NCBI RefSeq assembly: GCF_021155765.1 | Contig: NC_060111.1 | Span: forward strand, 3,996,481 to 4,060,480 | Reading direction: 5' to 3' | DNA length: 64,000 bases | DNA from: Diprion similis | Lineage: Eukaryota; Arthropoda; Insecta; Hymenoptera; Diprionidae | In this document: piece after piece, positions 53,436-64,000 of the stretch | Layout of the letters: every line of letters starts with the position of its first letter | Numbering within the stretch: the first letter of the stretch is position 1 | Program-made: the position numbers and the translations under genes | The notes under the pieces: model-generated | Seen by the model: only the letters and a program-made list of their open reading frames with translations | Told to the model about the DNA's origin: nothing | Database searches by the model: none

Positions 53436-55884
53436 TGCAATCCTTCTTTAGAACCGATAAGTTTCAAGTAATAAGTAAGAATACGGACAAGTGAAGGAAG
53501 TTGAAAGACAGTGGTCAACGAGGCTTTATCTCTCCCACCAACATCGGGCGACAATGTTACGTCCTGCATGGTGACCGCGGCGTGGCAGTCAGTGAATTCA
53601 TATCATTTTCCTAGAAAACCAAAAATACGTATTCCTCGTGCAATATTTTTCACAGACACAGAACCAACGAATTTAATTGAATTATGTATTTACAGCGAAA
53701 AAAGTCATCAGCCAAATGATTTTGAAAACTTATTGTAATCCTTGTCTCTTGTTTGGTCTCTTGAACCATCAGCACTGTCGTTAATTTTGAAGTTTCCAGA
53801 AATTTAAAAATTAACTACAATTGGAATTCAAAGAGCCGAATCGCATCAAAAACAGAATACAAATATTTTCATAAGCAATACGTATAGAGATAAAAGTTAT
53901 TAGAAAAATTCTGAATCGTCGCTTGGCGAATGGAAGGTTTTCGGGGAGGGAACGTGAGGCGTGACGGACCCTCGAAGCCGCTAATTATTTTTTGTGGCTT
54001 TTGAGAACCGGGTACAAGTTATTTTGATCTAACTCGAAAAAATTCATCACCATTTTGCTATGATTGAAAAAAAAAATTCGTGAGGCACGATGGACCCCCT
54101 TTAAGAAACGATTAAAAAGAACAAAAACATTACTATGTCGGGGGCAACATTACAGATGTGAAATTATACTTTTTTTCTCTAACAATTTCTCTTCTCTGTC
54201 CAATAAATATTTTTTAATTGAATCGCATGTCGTGTAATTTGTACTTGAGGTTCTCCTCAAAGAATAAAAAATTGGTAATCAGTGTTGCCAGCGTGGCAAA
54301 GTCTACGTACAATAATTCGTATAATGCTTCACTATGAGTGTGCAATTTTGGGGGACTGGGGAGAAAATCTGGGGAAAAACTCGTCATGTCTCAGTGGTAA
54401 AAGATCTGTGTTCGAAAGATTCATGGAATTCAAATTGAGCTTTCTCGTTTTTCAGGACAGTAACTTGATATTGTACTAATTGTACTTGATATTACCATTT
54501 CCGTTACTAGTACAGCACCACTTTTTCAAAGTACTCGGTAGTTGGATTCATGTTACGATTACAGAAATGTTCACTTCTCGGCAGAAGGTAACTTTCAATG
54601 GTATAAAGATTGAAGTTCTCTTTCAAATCAATTCATGCTTCTGTACCTTTTTAGAATCAAATACAAAGCTACCATCGTTAACCGCATTGTTGTTTGAAAA
54701 GAGCGACAGACATTTCTACCAAAATTGTTACGTTGCATTGACACCTTTTAATTGTTTGAAAGTGAAACAATTTATTGTTCGGTATTTACCACCATCGTAC
54801 GGGAATCAGATACGTTGATGATGGATTGTAGATTGGGATCACCTTGTTTACCACGTCAGATCCGTTCGGTGGTTGTCGTGAGACTGAATGACCACCAACC
54901 ACTATCGTTGGGCTCAGTTTCCGGCTCTCCGACAGAGGGCGTGAAAATCATCCCCACTCGCGCTAAATTAACATTCGTAACGTGGAACTTTGTCCCATGT
55001 TCACGGGTACTCCGGTCGATACAGAGGAAAATTGGTAAAAATTGAGAAATTTGTTTCTCGCCGGTTGACTTTCATGTAAACTTTTGGAAAATGTTTGAAA
55101 TAATAATAGGGACAAAGTGCACCCTGATATTTCACGCTGAAATCTCAATTTTACAATATCATAATAATATTTAATACGAATATAATAACTAACAAAGAAA
55201 AAAAAAACACAGCTGAAGTCAGCAGCGGATTCAGCCTTATCTTTCCGGATCGCAATAAATAAGCATGATGAAGTATGTAATATCTAAACCGCAAACAAAT
55301 TTTCCTCAAGGAGTTATCGGTCGACGAATCCACCGTTTGACTCATCCATTTTTTACAGAAGTTGAATGTTGAATTTACGTCTTTTCATATTTCTTGTAAA
55401 AAGTGGATTCCGGCCTTTCTGAAATTCGCAGTGACAGACGAAGCTGGTAAAGAAATTTAAGGATTGCAACAAACATGTAGTTTTCAGATTGTTTACGGAC
55501 TAAAGTTCAGGTGTTTCCAAAAAATCATGTAACGGATTTCTCCCTGGTTCCGGAGAAATTCATTGCTACGTTAAAAATTTGTGAGTCTGTGGTAGAAAGT
55601 ATGAGGACTACTTAATATTATGGTCTGTATTGGGTGAAAACTTGAAATTCAACTGAGTAGAATTATTAAGTCTTTGTCCTCTCAATAAAATTCGATACTT
55701 TAATTCACTACTTATGGAGCCGAACTCACTTGGAGCTATCAAGTAATACACGTTCCACGCGATTATACTTGTCCCATTATTAAGGAAGTTGGATTCTCTG
55801 GATACTGTACGTACATATTGTAAATGATTGGCACACTTTATTGTTATTTCATTAGGATATCAAGTAAAAATCACGATATTGTAA
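53436..55884. other. Spacer between receptors C and D
   Basis: Non-coding spacer belonging to the duplicated unit. It includes copy 2 of the dispersed repeat, and on the minus strand an AATAAA at 55,837-55,842 just past the D stop codon. Short frames here recur in the next unit only because the DNA is duplicated. Confidence 0.6.
54384..55003. repeat. Copy 2 of the long dispersed repeat, 3' of receptor D
   Basis: It matches the segment at 42,180-42,612 but with about 190 extra bases internally (about 54,580-54,780), and is near-identical to the copy at 58,643-59,262. Confidence 0.65.
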
Positions 55885-57694
55885 TCACCGGAAGCAACAC
55901 AGGTGGAGGCGTCGTTTTGGTAAGTCATATACTGGTACCACGACATCGTCGTACTCCGGAACTCGTTGACCTGCAAAAGAACAGATATTATGACGATTCG
56001 ACGAGATGGAATCGGAAGGAGTCTTGTGTTGATCCAATTCGTTTAAAAAGTTAGATAATTCAACAGAGCTTTCACATTTTGAGGCTGAAACTTCATTGTA
56101 TATTGATAACGAGTCAACATCGTCCAACTATGATTTACCGTTCTGTGTCCTTTTGTTCCTTTGTTTCCAATGCACGGTAATTGCAATGAGTGGAATTAAA
56201 ACTAGTAGTATATTTTCTAGGAATATTGCGATCACGATGTTACTCCATTGGTTTGAAGAGTCCGTGACATTAGCTTCTGGTTTATTACACCGAGAGTCTG
56301 GGAATGAAGAGTATTATTTATATACTTACATCAACGTAATGGATCCTGAGATATGGGTTTATAAAAACCTTATTCGCAATATTTCCAGAGATCAGTTCAC
56401 TCACCGATAGGAATCAAATGGTAGATCATGTCCATGAGATATTGGGTAGAATTGACAGCTTTCCCGTATAGTTCTTCAGGACATTTCGGTAAGCATGCGG
56501 GAAATATCTTCCATACCATTTCGGAATTATGAGTCCTGTTGATGGAAAAAGTAACATTTAAATAGGTGGAATCAAAACAGGATAACTTTTTTCCTGTAAC
56601 AGCTACATTCCGGAAAATATGGCTCCTCATGCGACAGCCTTACCAGTTAGAACTTGTGCGTAGAATAATCGCTGATACTTGACACATCTCGCCGAATTTC
56701 AAGCTGGTGTGGATACATTTAAACGACGATATGGCACGCCGAACCTAGATACGAAATACGCAATCAGACTCACCTGGTTCCTTTGGCAACGCCTTCACCG
56801 TCGACTTCGGCGATTACGCACCATTGTGGCTCATCGCAGGAATCACCAGCCCAGCCAGAGTCGCACTTACACTTAGTGGAAGATACGTACTCTCCATGTA
56901 TACAGGCTCTGGAGGCTGGCAAACATTTTGAACCATTTTTCCAGTAGCCCTCAAAGCACGTGCAGTCTCTGAAGGGACGCTTGCACCATCCATTCGTACA
57001 GTAAGCGGTACACCGAGGAACGCATTTTCGATTCGATTCAACGAGCTTATGTCCCCACGGACACATGATCAAAAATCCAGAGATCGCTTTTTTCTCACTG
57101 CAAAGACCCTGACATTCCCCCTGAGCGTTGCCGCAGTCGCAGATCAGCGAGTCGACGCAAACTGCCAAGCTGCAATTGTAACTATTCAACTCTCGTTGAG
57201 ACGCTTCAATCTTGTTCTGATCACCGATACAGCTTATCTCTTCAGTGTTAAACGCCGTGTAGAACTGCCAGTAAAAATTTCAATGAAAGAAATTTGATCG
57301 AAATTCACGCTCACAGTCCAAAGCTGTTCTCACCTCAGCGATGTAATTGGTACGAAATCCCTCGCAGGTGAAGAACAACCAGCATCTCTCGGTGTATGAT
57401 TCTTGATAAGGGACTCTCCGTAATTTTTGATAACTGTGAATGGATTCTGTATGTATAAGCAAAGAACAAGGCAATTCGTTGAGTCAGATTTCTTTCCAAT
57501 CGGTCGAACTCAAGCTTGTGACAAATATTTTTTTCCACATTAACAATAAGAAAACTGATTATCCTGTGTGCACTTCACAGTCGACTTTACCTCGTCTTCA
57601 CGTGGCACAAATGATCCTCCAGGAAGCTTGGACGTGCGAACAATCCTATTGCAAGCAACGCAATCCTGGCCCAGCGGACAGTATTGGCGACCAT
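55885..57694 (-). CDS. Nimrod-like receptor D
   Basis: Six exons in gene order (57694-57591, 57433-57334, 57264-56774, 56535-56405, 56297-56139, 55970-55885) fit phases 2-0-2-1-1 and give 356 aa. Layout: signal peptide, EMI-like domain, MCPWGH in place of CCxGY, one NIM repeat (CVPRCTAYCTNGWC to FEGY), EGF-like repeat (GWAGDSCDEP), juxtamembrane module (FPACLPKCPEELYGKAVNST, YHLIPI), a Cys, then a membrane helix (about 296-317) that unusually contains Glu-Asn. The tail has VPEYDDVVVPVYDLP and ends LHLCCFR. The paired tyrosines, eight residues apart, recall signalling tails but are not a canonical ITAM. In exon 3, D agrees with B rather than C at several codons (KK, PRC, RPFRD), which suggests sequence exchange. 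Role inferred from the Nimrod family. Confidence 0.88.
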
Positions 57695-60143
57695 TGCAAT
57701 CCTTCTTTAGAACCGATAAGTTTCAAGTAATAAGTGAGAATACGGACAAGTGAAGGAAGTTGAAAGACAGTGGTCAACGAGGCTTTATCTCTCCCACCAA
57801 CATCGGGCGACAATGTTACGTCCTGCATGGTGACCGCGGCGTGGCAGTCAGTGAATTCATATCATTTTCCTAGAAAACCAAAAATACGTATTCCTCGTGC
57901 AATATTTTTCACAGACACAGAACCAACGAATTTAATTGAATTATGTATTTACAGCGAAAAAAGTCATCAGCCAAATGATTTTGAAAACTTATTGTAATCC
58001 TTGTCTCTTGTTTGGTCTCTTGAACCATCAGCACTGTCGTTAATTTTGAAGTTTCCAGAAATTTAAAAATTAACTACAATTGGAATTCAAAGAGCCGAAT
58101 CGCATCAAAAACAGAATACAAATATTTTCATAAGCAATACGTATAGAGATAAAAGTTATTAGAAAAATTCTGAATCGTCGCTTGGAGAATGGAAGGTTTT
58201 CGGGGAGGGAACGTGAGGCGTGACGGACCCTCGAAGCCGCTAATTATTTTTTGTGGCTTTTGAGAACCGGGTACAAGTTATTTTGATCTAACTCGAAAAA
58301 ATTCATCACCATTTTGCTATGATTGAAAAAAAAAATTCGTGAGGCACGATGGACCCCCTTTAAGAAACGATTAAAAAGAACAAAAACATTACTATGTCGG
58401 GGGCAACATTACAGATGTGAAATTATACTTTTTTTCTCTAACAATTTCTCTTCTCTGTCCAATAAATATTTTTTAATTGAATCGCATGTCGTGTAATTTG
58501 TACTTGAGGTTCTCCTCAAAGAATAAAAAATTGGTAATCAGTGTTGCCAGCGTGGCAAAGTCTACGTACAATAATTCGTATAATGCTTCACTATGAGTGT
58601 GCAATTTTGGGGGACTGGGGAGAAAATCTGGGGAAAAACTCGTCATGTCTCAGTGGTAAAAGATCTGTGTTCGAAAGATTCATGGAATTCAAATTGAGCT
58701 TTCTCGTTTTTCAGGACAGTAACTTGATATTGTACTAATTGTACTTGATATTACCATTTCCGTTACTAGTACAGCACCACTTTTTCAAAGTACTCGGTAG
58801 TTGGATTCATGTTACGAGTACAGAAATGTTCACTTCTCGGCAGAAGGTAACTTTCAATGGTATAAAGATTGAAGTTCTCTTTCAAATCAATTCATGCTTC
58901 TGTACCTTTTTAGAATCAAATACAAAGCTACCATCGTTAACCGCATTGTTGTTTGAAAAGAGCGACAGACATTTCTACCAAAATTGTTACGTTGCATTGA
59001 CACCTTTTAATTGTTTGAAAGTGAAACAATTTATTGTTCGGTATTTACCACCATCGTACGGGAATCAGATACGTTGATGATGGATTATAGATTGGGGTCA
59101 CCTTGTTTACCACGTCAGATCCGTTCGGTGGTTGTCGTGAGACTGAATGACCACCAACCACTATCGTTGGGCTCAGTTTCCGGCTCTCCGACAGAGGGCG
59201 TGAAAATCATCCCCACTCGCGCTAAATTAACATTCGTAACGTGGAACTTTGTCCCATGTTCACGGGTACTCCGGTCGATACAGAGCAAAATTGGTAAAAA
59301 TTGAGAAACTTGTTTCTCGCCGGTTGACTTTCATGTAAACTTTTGGAAAATGTTTGAAATAATAATAGGGACAAAGTGCACCCTGATATTTCACGCTGAA
59401 ATCTCAATTTTACAATATCATAATAATATTTAATATGAATATAATAACTAACAAAGAAAAAAAAAACACAGCTGAAGTCAGCAGCGGATTCAGCCTTATC
59501 TTTCCGGATCGCAATAAATAAGCATGATGAAGTATGTAATATCTAAACCGCAAACAAATTTTCCTCAAGGAGTTATCGGTCGACGAATCCACCGTTTGAC
59601 TCATCCATTTTTTACAGAAGTTGAATGTTGAATTTACGTCTTTTCATATTTCTTGTAAAAAGTGGATTCCGGCCTTTCTGAAATTCGCAGTGACAGACGA
59701 AGCTGGTAAAGAAATTTAAGGATTGCAACAAACATGTAGTTTTCAGATTGTTTACGGACTAAAGTTCAGGTGTTTCCAAAAAATCATGTAACGGATTTCT
59801 CCCTGGTTCCGGAGAAATTCATTGCTACGTTAAAAATTTGTGAGTCTGTGGTAGAAAGTATGAGGACTACTTAATATTATGGTCTGTATTGGGTGAAAAC
59901 TTGAAATTCAACTGAGTAGAATTATTAAGTCTTTGTCCTCTCAATAAAATTCGATACTTTAATTCACTACTTATGGAGCCGAACTCACTTGGAGCTATCA
60001 AGTAATACACGTTCCACGCGATTATACTTGTCCCATTATTAAGGAAGTTGGATTCTCTGGATACTGTACGTACATATTGTAAATGATTGGCACACTTTAT
60101 TGTTATTTCATTAGGATATCAAGTAAAAATCACGATATTGTAA
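57695..60143. other. Spacer between receptors D and E
   Basis: Near-identical copy of the 53,436-55,884 spacer, including the poly(A) signal candidate at 60,096-60,101. No independent gene. Confidence 0.6.
58643..59262. repeat. Copy 3 of the long dispersed repeat, 3' of receptor E
   Basis: Duplicate of copy 2, carried along in the 4,259-bp unit with few substitutions. Confidence 0.65.
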
Positions 60144-61953
60144 TCACCGGAAGCAACACAGGTGGAGGCGTCGTTTTGGTAAGTCATATACTGGTACCAC
60201 GACATCGTCGTACTCCGGAACTCGTTGACCTGCAAAAGAACAGATATTATGACGATTCGACGAGATGGAATCGGAAGGAGTCTTGTGTTGATCCAATTCG
60301 TTTAAAAAGTTAGATAATTCAACAGAGCTTTCACATTTTGAGGCTGAAACTTCATTGTATATTGATAACGAGTCAACATCGTCCAACTATGATTTACCGT
60401 TCTGTGTCCTTTTGTTCCTTTGTTTCCAATGCACGGTAATTGCAATGAGTGGAATTAAAACTAGTAGTATATTTTCTAGGAATATTGCGATCACGATGTT
60501 ACTCCATTGGTTTGAAGAGTCCGTGACATTAGCTTCTGGTTTATTACACCGAGAGTCTGGGAATGAAGAGTATTATTTATATACTTACATCAACGTAATG
60601 GATCCTGAGATATGGGTTTATAAAAACCTTATTCGCAATATTTCCAGAGATCAGTTCACTCACCGATAGGAATCAAATGGTAGATCATGTCCATGAGATA
60701 TTGGGTAGAATTGACAGCTTTCCCGTATAGTTCTTCAGGACATTTCGGTAAGCATGCGGGAAATATCTTCCATACCATTTCGGAATTATGAGTCCTGTTG
60801 ATGGAAAAAGTAACATTTAAATAGGTGGAATCAAAACAGGATAACTTTTTTCCTGTAACAGCTACATTCCGGAAAATATGGCTCCTCATGCGACAGCCTT
60901 ACCAGTTAGAACTTGTGCGTAGAATAATCGCTGATACTTGACACATCTCGCCGAATTTCAAGCTGGTGTGGATACATTTAAACGACGATATGGCACGCCG
61001 AACCTAGATACGAAATACGCAATCAGACTCACCTGGTTCCTTTGGCAACGCCTTCACCGTCGACTTCGGCGATTACGCACCATTGTGGCTCATCGCAGGA
61101 ATCACCAGCCCAGCCAGAGTCGCACTTACACTTAGTGGAAGATACGTACTCTCCATGTATACAGGCTCTGGAGGCTGGCAAACATTTTGAACCATTTTTC
61201 CAGTAGCCCTCAAAGCACGTGCAGTCTCTGAAGGGACGCTTGCACCATCCATTCGTACAGTAAGCGGTACACCGAGGAACGCATTTTCGATTCGATTCAA
61301 CGAGCTTATGTCCCCACGGACACATGATCAAAAATCCAGAGATCGCTTTTTTCTCACTGCAAAGACCCTGACATTCCCCCTGAGCGTTGCCGCAGTCGCA
61401 GATCAGCGAGTCGACGCAAACTGCCAAGCTGCAATTGTAACTATTCAACTCTCGTTGAGACGCTTCAATCTTGTTCTGATCACCGATACAGCTTATCTCT
61501 TCAGTGTTAAACGCCGTGTAGAACTGCCAGTAAAAATTTCAATGAAAGAAATTTGATCGAAATTCACGCTCACAGTCCAAAGCTGTTCTCACCTCAGCGA
61601 TGTAATTGGTACGAAATCCTTCGCAGGTGAAGAACAACCAGCATCTCTCGGTGTATGATTCTTGATAAGGGACTCTCCGTAATTTTTGATAACTGTAAAT
61701 GGATTCTGTATGTATAAGCAAAGAACAAGGCAATTCGTTGAGTCAGATTTCTTTCCAATCGGTCGAACTCAAGCTTGTGACAAATATTTTTTTCCACATT
61801 AACAATAAGAAAACTGATTATCCTGTGTGCACTTCACAGTCGACTTTACCTCGTCTTCACGTGGCACAGATGATCCTCCGGGAAGCTTGGACGTACGAAA
61901 ACACTTACTGTAAGCAACGCAACCGTGGCCCAGTGGACAGTATTGGTGACCAT
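60144..61953 (-). CDS. Nimrod-like receptor E, recent duplicate of D with a different signal-peptide exon
   Basis: Exons in gene order (61953-61850, 61692-61593, 61523-61033, 60794-60664, 60556-60398, 60229-60144) give 356 aa, with the same phases as D. From exon 2 onward the protein appears identical to D, including the NIM repeat, juxtamembrane module, membrane helix and VPEYDDVVVPVYDLP tail. Exon 1 differs at several residues (MVTNTVHWATVALLTVSVFV against MVANTVRWARIALLAIGLFA), because the high-identity tract ends within this exon near 61,865. The upstream flank, and so probably the promoter, is therefore unique to E. D and E could be expressed differently while producing the same mature receptor. 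Confidence 0.88.
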
Positions 61954-63668
61954 TGCGATCTCCTTTAGAACCGAACACTTTCGAGTGCCAAGTGTTAATA
62001 CAGATGGGTTGGGCTAAACAGAACGTAATGAACCACGGACTTTATCACTCTTACCATCAGCGGACGAGAATCCCACGTCCTGCTTCGTGACCCATCATCG
62101 TTTACCAGTTATAATTTCCGTTAATATTGTCAGAAGTAATGCAAAATATTCATACTTCGTGAAATATTTTTTTCCGCCACAAAGTCTGGAAATTCAATTC
62201 TATAATTTACACGTTAAAATCATCATTTGCGAGCCTGCAGACTGACGTAAATGGCAAGTAGGTTTGTGACGTTTGTGACTGTTGCCGGTAATATTTCTTG
62301 CTCTACTTTACCGTATTACATTGATTTACGGGGCTTTCGCTCCGCGTTTAATATCCAAACATCAGACGTACTGTTTTCAGATACATTCAACGCTGCTTAG
62401 TAAATAAGGAATTTCCATTCAAATTTTGAGTAATTATAATAACAAAAGTTTTTTAAAAATTGATTGGTTCATGGTGATAGCAGTAAACGTGGTTGTGAGC
62501 AAACAAATAATTATATTTAACAAAGAACAAAGCTTGAAATTGTTTATTTCAGTTGGTTTTGGTTACGCACAATGCACTTTGAGTGTTCAAAAATCAGTTA
62601 ATTATCAAAAATCAATTATCTTAATGAATAAGAGATCGACTGAACTTGAAAATCTATTCAGGGTAAATTTTAGCGATGAACTGCTTCTATGTAATTTAAT
62701 GAAGACTGTTTTGCTGCTAGATTTTTTAATAAATGCCGCGATTTCAACCGTGCAATGCTTTTCTTGGAGTTCTTTTTTCAGTCTACAGTTTCTAACGAAC
62801 TTGCCAATTGGCTCTTCCCAATTTTGTGGAATCTGGACCAACGAGAAAAATTTACGTACGAAGAGATAATATTTTCGGCCTTCTTATTCACCCTCTTTAC
62901 TCCTTATTTGCTTTCTCACGAATCGTTTTATTTATCTTTTCTAACTTTAATTAAATAAAAATATACGTATCGAACAGAACATTGATCGCATATATTCGTG
63001 TTTCATTATTTATTTGATCATTGACATCTTCGTATTTACGTAACAATATATAAATTAGATAAGACGCGTGGCGTGAAAGGTCATCACCGGAAAGTAACGT
63101 CACAATACATGAATGACACGTTACTTGACGCTTAACAGTTTTTGCTAAAAATCTCACGAGGCGAATATCTAAGACTATGAAAATCATCGCGAAAATATTT
63201 TGCTCGTTGGCCTCCGATATCAAAGGGACACCATTCGTTGTCTTGTAAGATCCTTCTGGTACTCGCGTGCACGTGAGCTTGTTAGAATATCGTTAAAACT
63301 ATTCAATTTTCAGGTTAGGATAATCAAATCGTTGAATGAGTTTGAAGCGAACATAAAGTTAGACGAAAGTAGAATTACGTATGTAGAGGACGGCCGGGAA
63401 AAATGGGCCCCAAACGTTGAAAATTATTTTTAGCCCAAATCAAAAGAAATGATGATTTTTACATTTTTTGTAGAATGCGTTCCGGTTAAGGGGTTCATTT
63501 TTTCTGGCCCTCTCCTGTACAAAAGTTGACAGTAAAAATAAGAACTATTTATGATAAAATACAAAATCATAGTTATAAAAGTCGTTAATACGTGTAAAAG
63601 GTAGCGTTGAATGATGATCATCCGTAACATGAGGTGATTGGTCTACCTTAGAAGTCGAATTTTAATAT
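61954..63668. other. Upstream flank of receptor E and 3' flank of receptor F
   Basis: Unique AT-rich sequence. A 147-codon plus-strand frame at 62,426-62,869 has no family motif, signal or splice support and overlaps a comparable open frame on the other strand, so I do not call it. No repeat was recognised. Confidence 0.45.
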
Positions 63669-63796
63669 TTATGTAACTTCACAATAAATATGTTCTGAAA
63701 CATCGCGCTCTGTGGTTTGAAGCACAGGCTCCTTAGCTTTGATACTGTATACATTTGGCATAAATCCAACGTCGTCATATGTAGGTTCTGGGTCAT
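63669..63796 (-). CDS. Last exon (cytoplasmic tail) of Nimrod-like receptor F, partial at window edge
   Basis: A phase-1 acceptor (GAATTATAG) precedes a 128-base exon encoding DDPEPTYDDVGFMPNVYSIK and ending EHIYCEVT before TAA. The exon phase, position and paired-tyrosine pattern (YDDV, then a second Tyr ten residues on) match the tails of A and D. The upstream 200 bases to the window end are intron, so the membrane and extracellular exons lie outside. The intron shares a TTCTGGTGAACA-type stretch with the relic copy near 49.79 kb. Membership of the family is inferred from the tail alone. Confidence 0.6.
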
Positions 63797-64000
63797 CTAT
63801 AATTCGAATGCCGAAATGAAATTGAATAATGCAAATGAAATATGAATACGTATGGTGTTGAGAATTTTCATTCATTGCAAGAAGTTAAACAATTGATTTC
63901 CCATTTTGAATCAACGTTGAACATCGATACTTAAAATGAGAAAATGGATTGAACGTTGATTTGGGTTTTTCTTCTGGTGAACACCATGAACAAGTCTCAC

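Larger units (their letters stand above)
52497..61865. repeat. Recent tandem duplication, 4,259-bp unit, about 2.2 copies
   Basis: Every comparable landmark recurs exactly 4,259 bases downstream, for example 52,515/56,774/61,033 (exon 3 ends), 53,435/57,694/61,953 (start codons) and 55,885/60,144 (stop codons). No insertion or deletion has accumulated, and only a handful of base differences were noticed. Similarity begins near 52,497. It is slightly lower up to about 52,830 (several substitutions in C exon 3) and near-perfect thereafter until about 61,865, inside E exon 1, where sequences diverge. Each unit carries the 5' exons of one receptor, the spacer and the 3' exons of the next. Confidence 0.93.

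Noticed and set aside
54282-55045. Plus-strand frames repeated at 58,541-59,304
   Set aside because: They recur only because the DNA is duplicated; the frames are not preserved in the diverged copy at 42.2-42.6 kb except in one short block.
62426-62869. 147-codon plus-strand frame
   Set aside because: No motif, signal peptide or splice context; an overlapping 78-codon frame exists on the other strand; AT-rich chance frame is likelier.

Overview
This window is eukaryotic nuclear DNA, almost certainly from an insect. It has GT-AG introns, short exons, a seven-transmembrane gustatory receptor with the insect TY(L)xxxLIQF signature, a TMEM161 gene and a cluster of Nimrod-type (NIM repeat) receptors. 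Short introns, abundant CpG, and many (TA)n, poly(T) and (GA)n tracts would suit a hymenopteran. That narrower assignment is inference with low confidence.

Layout. Positions 1-17.7 kb hold no convincing coding exon. They are dominated by poly(A/T), TA, GA and trinucleotide tracts plus several inverted-repeat (MITE-like) elements. I read them as intron and distal sequence of a minus-strand gene whose signal-peptide exon lies at 17,725-17,794. A promoter-like interval (17.8-19.6 kb) separates it from plus-strand TMEM161 (19,604-21,913, 11 coding exons, 489 aa). A minus-strand gustatory receptor follows (22,936-25,548, 3 exons, 433 aa), convergent with TMEM161. Positions 25.5-28.8 kb are AT-rich and probably include the long 3' UTR of the next gene. 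That gene (28,784-41,190, minus, 7 coding exons, 385 aa) encodes a single-pass membrane protein with a cysteine-rich EB/EGF-like ectodomain and a 46-residue GC-rich cassette exon.

The right third (42.2-64 kb) is a tandem array of minus-strand type I membrane receptors. Gene A (42,828-45,574) has seven NIM-like repeats, an EGF repeat, a membrane segment and a tyrosine tail, but a TGA replaces a conserved cysteine codon. Genes B, C, D and E (46.8-62.0 kb) share a six-exon plan: signal peptide, EMI-like domain, degenerate CCxGY, one NIM repeat, an EGF-like repeat, a conserved juxtamembrane module, a membrane segment and a divergent tail. A decayed copy lies between B and C (49.57-50.50 kb). The last exon of a further member, F, sits at the right edge.

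D and E are near-identical products of a 4,259-bp tandem duplication covering about 52.8-61.86 kb. C shares their 5' exons but has its own membrane and tail exons. Nimrod-family proteins in insects bind microbes or apoptotic cells and mediate phagocytosis. The array therefore looks like a young, actively recombining innate-immunity receptor locus in which extracellular modules are homogenised while tails are swapped. Exon boundaries throughout were inferred from splice signals, reading phase and paralogue comparison, not from transcripts.
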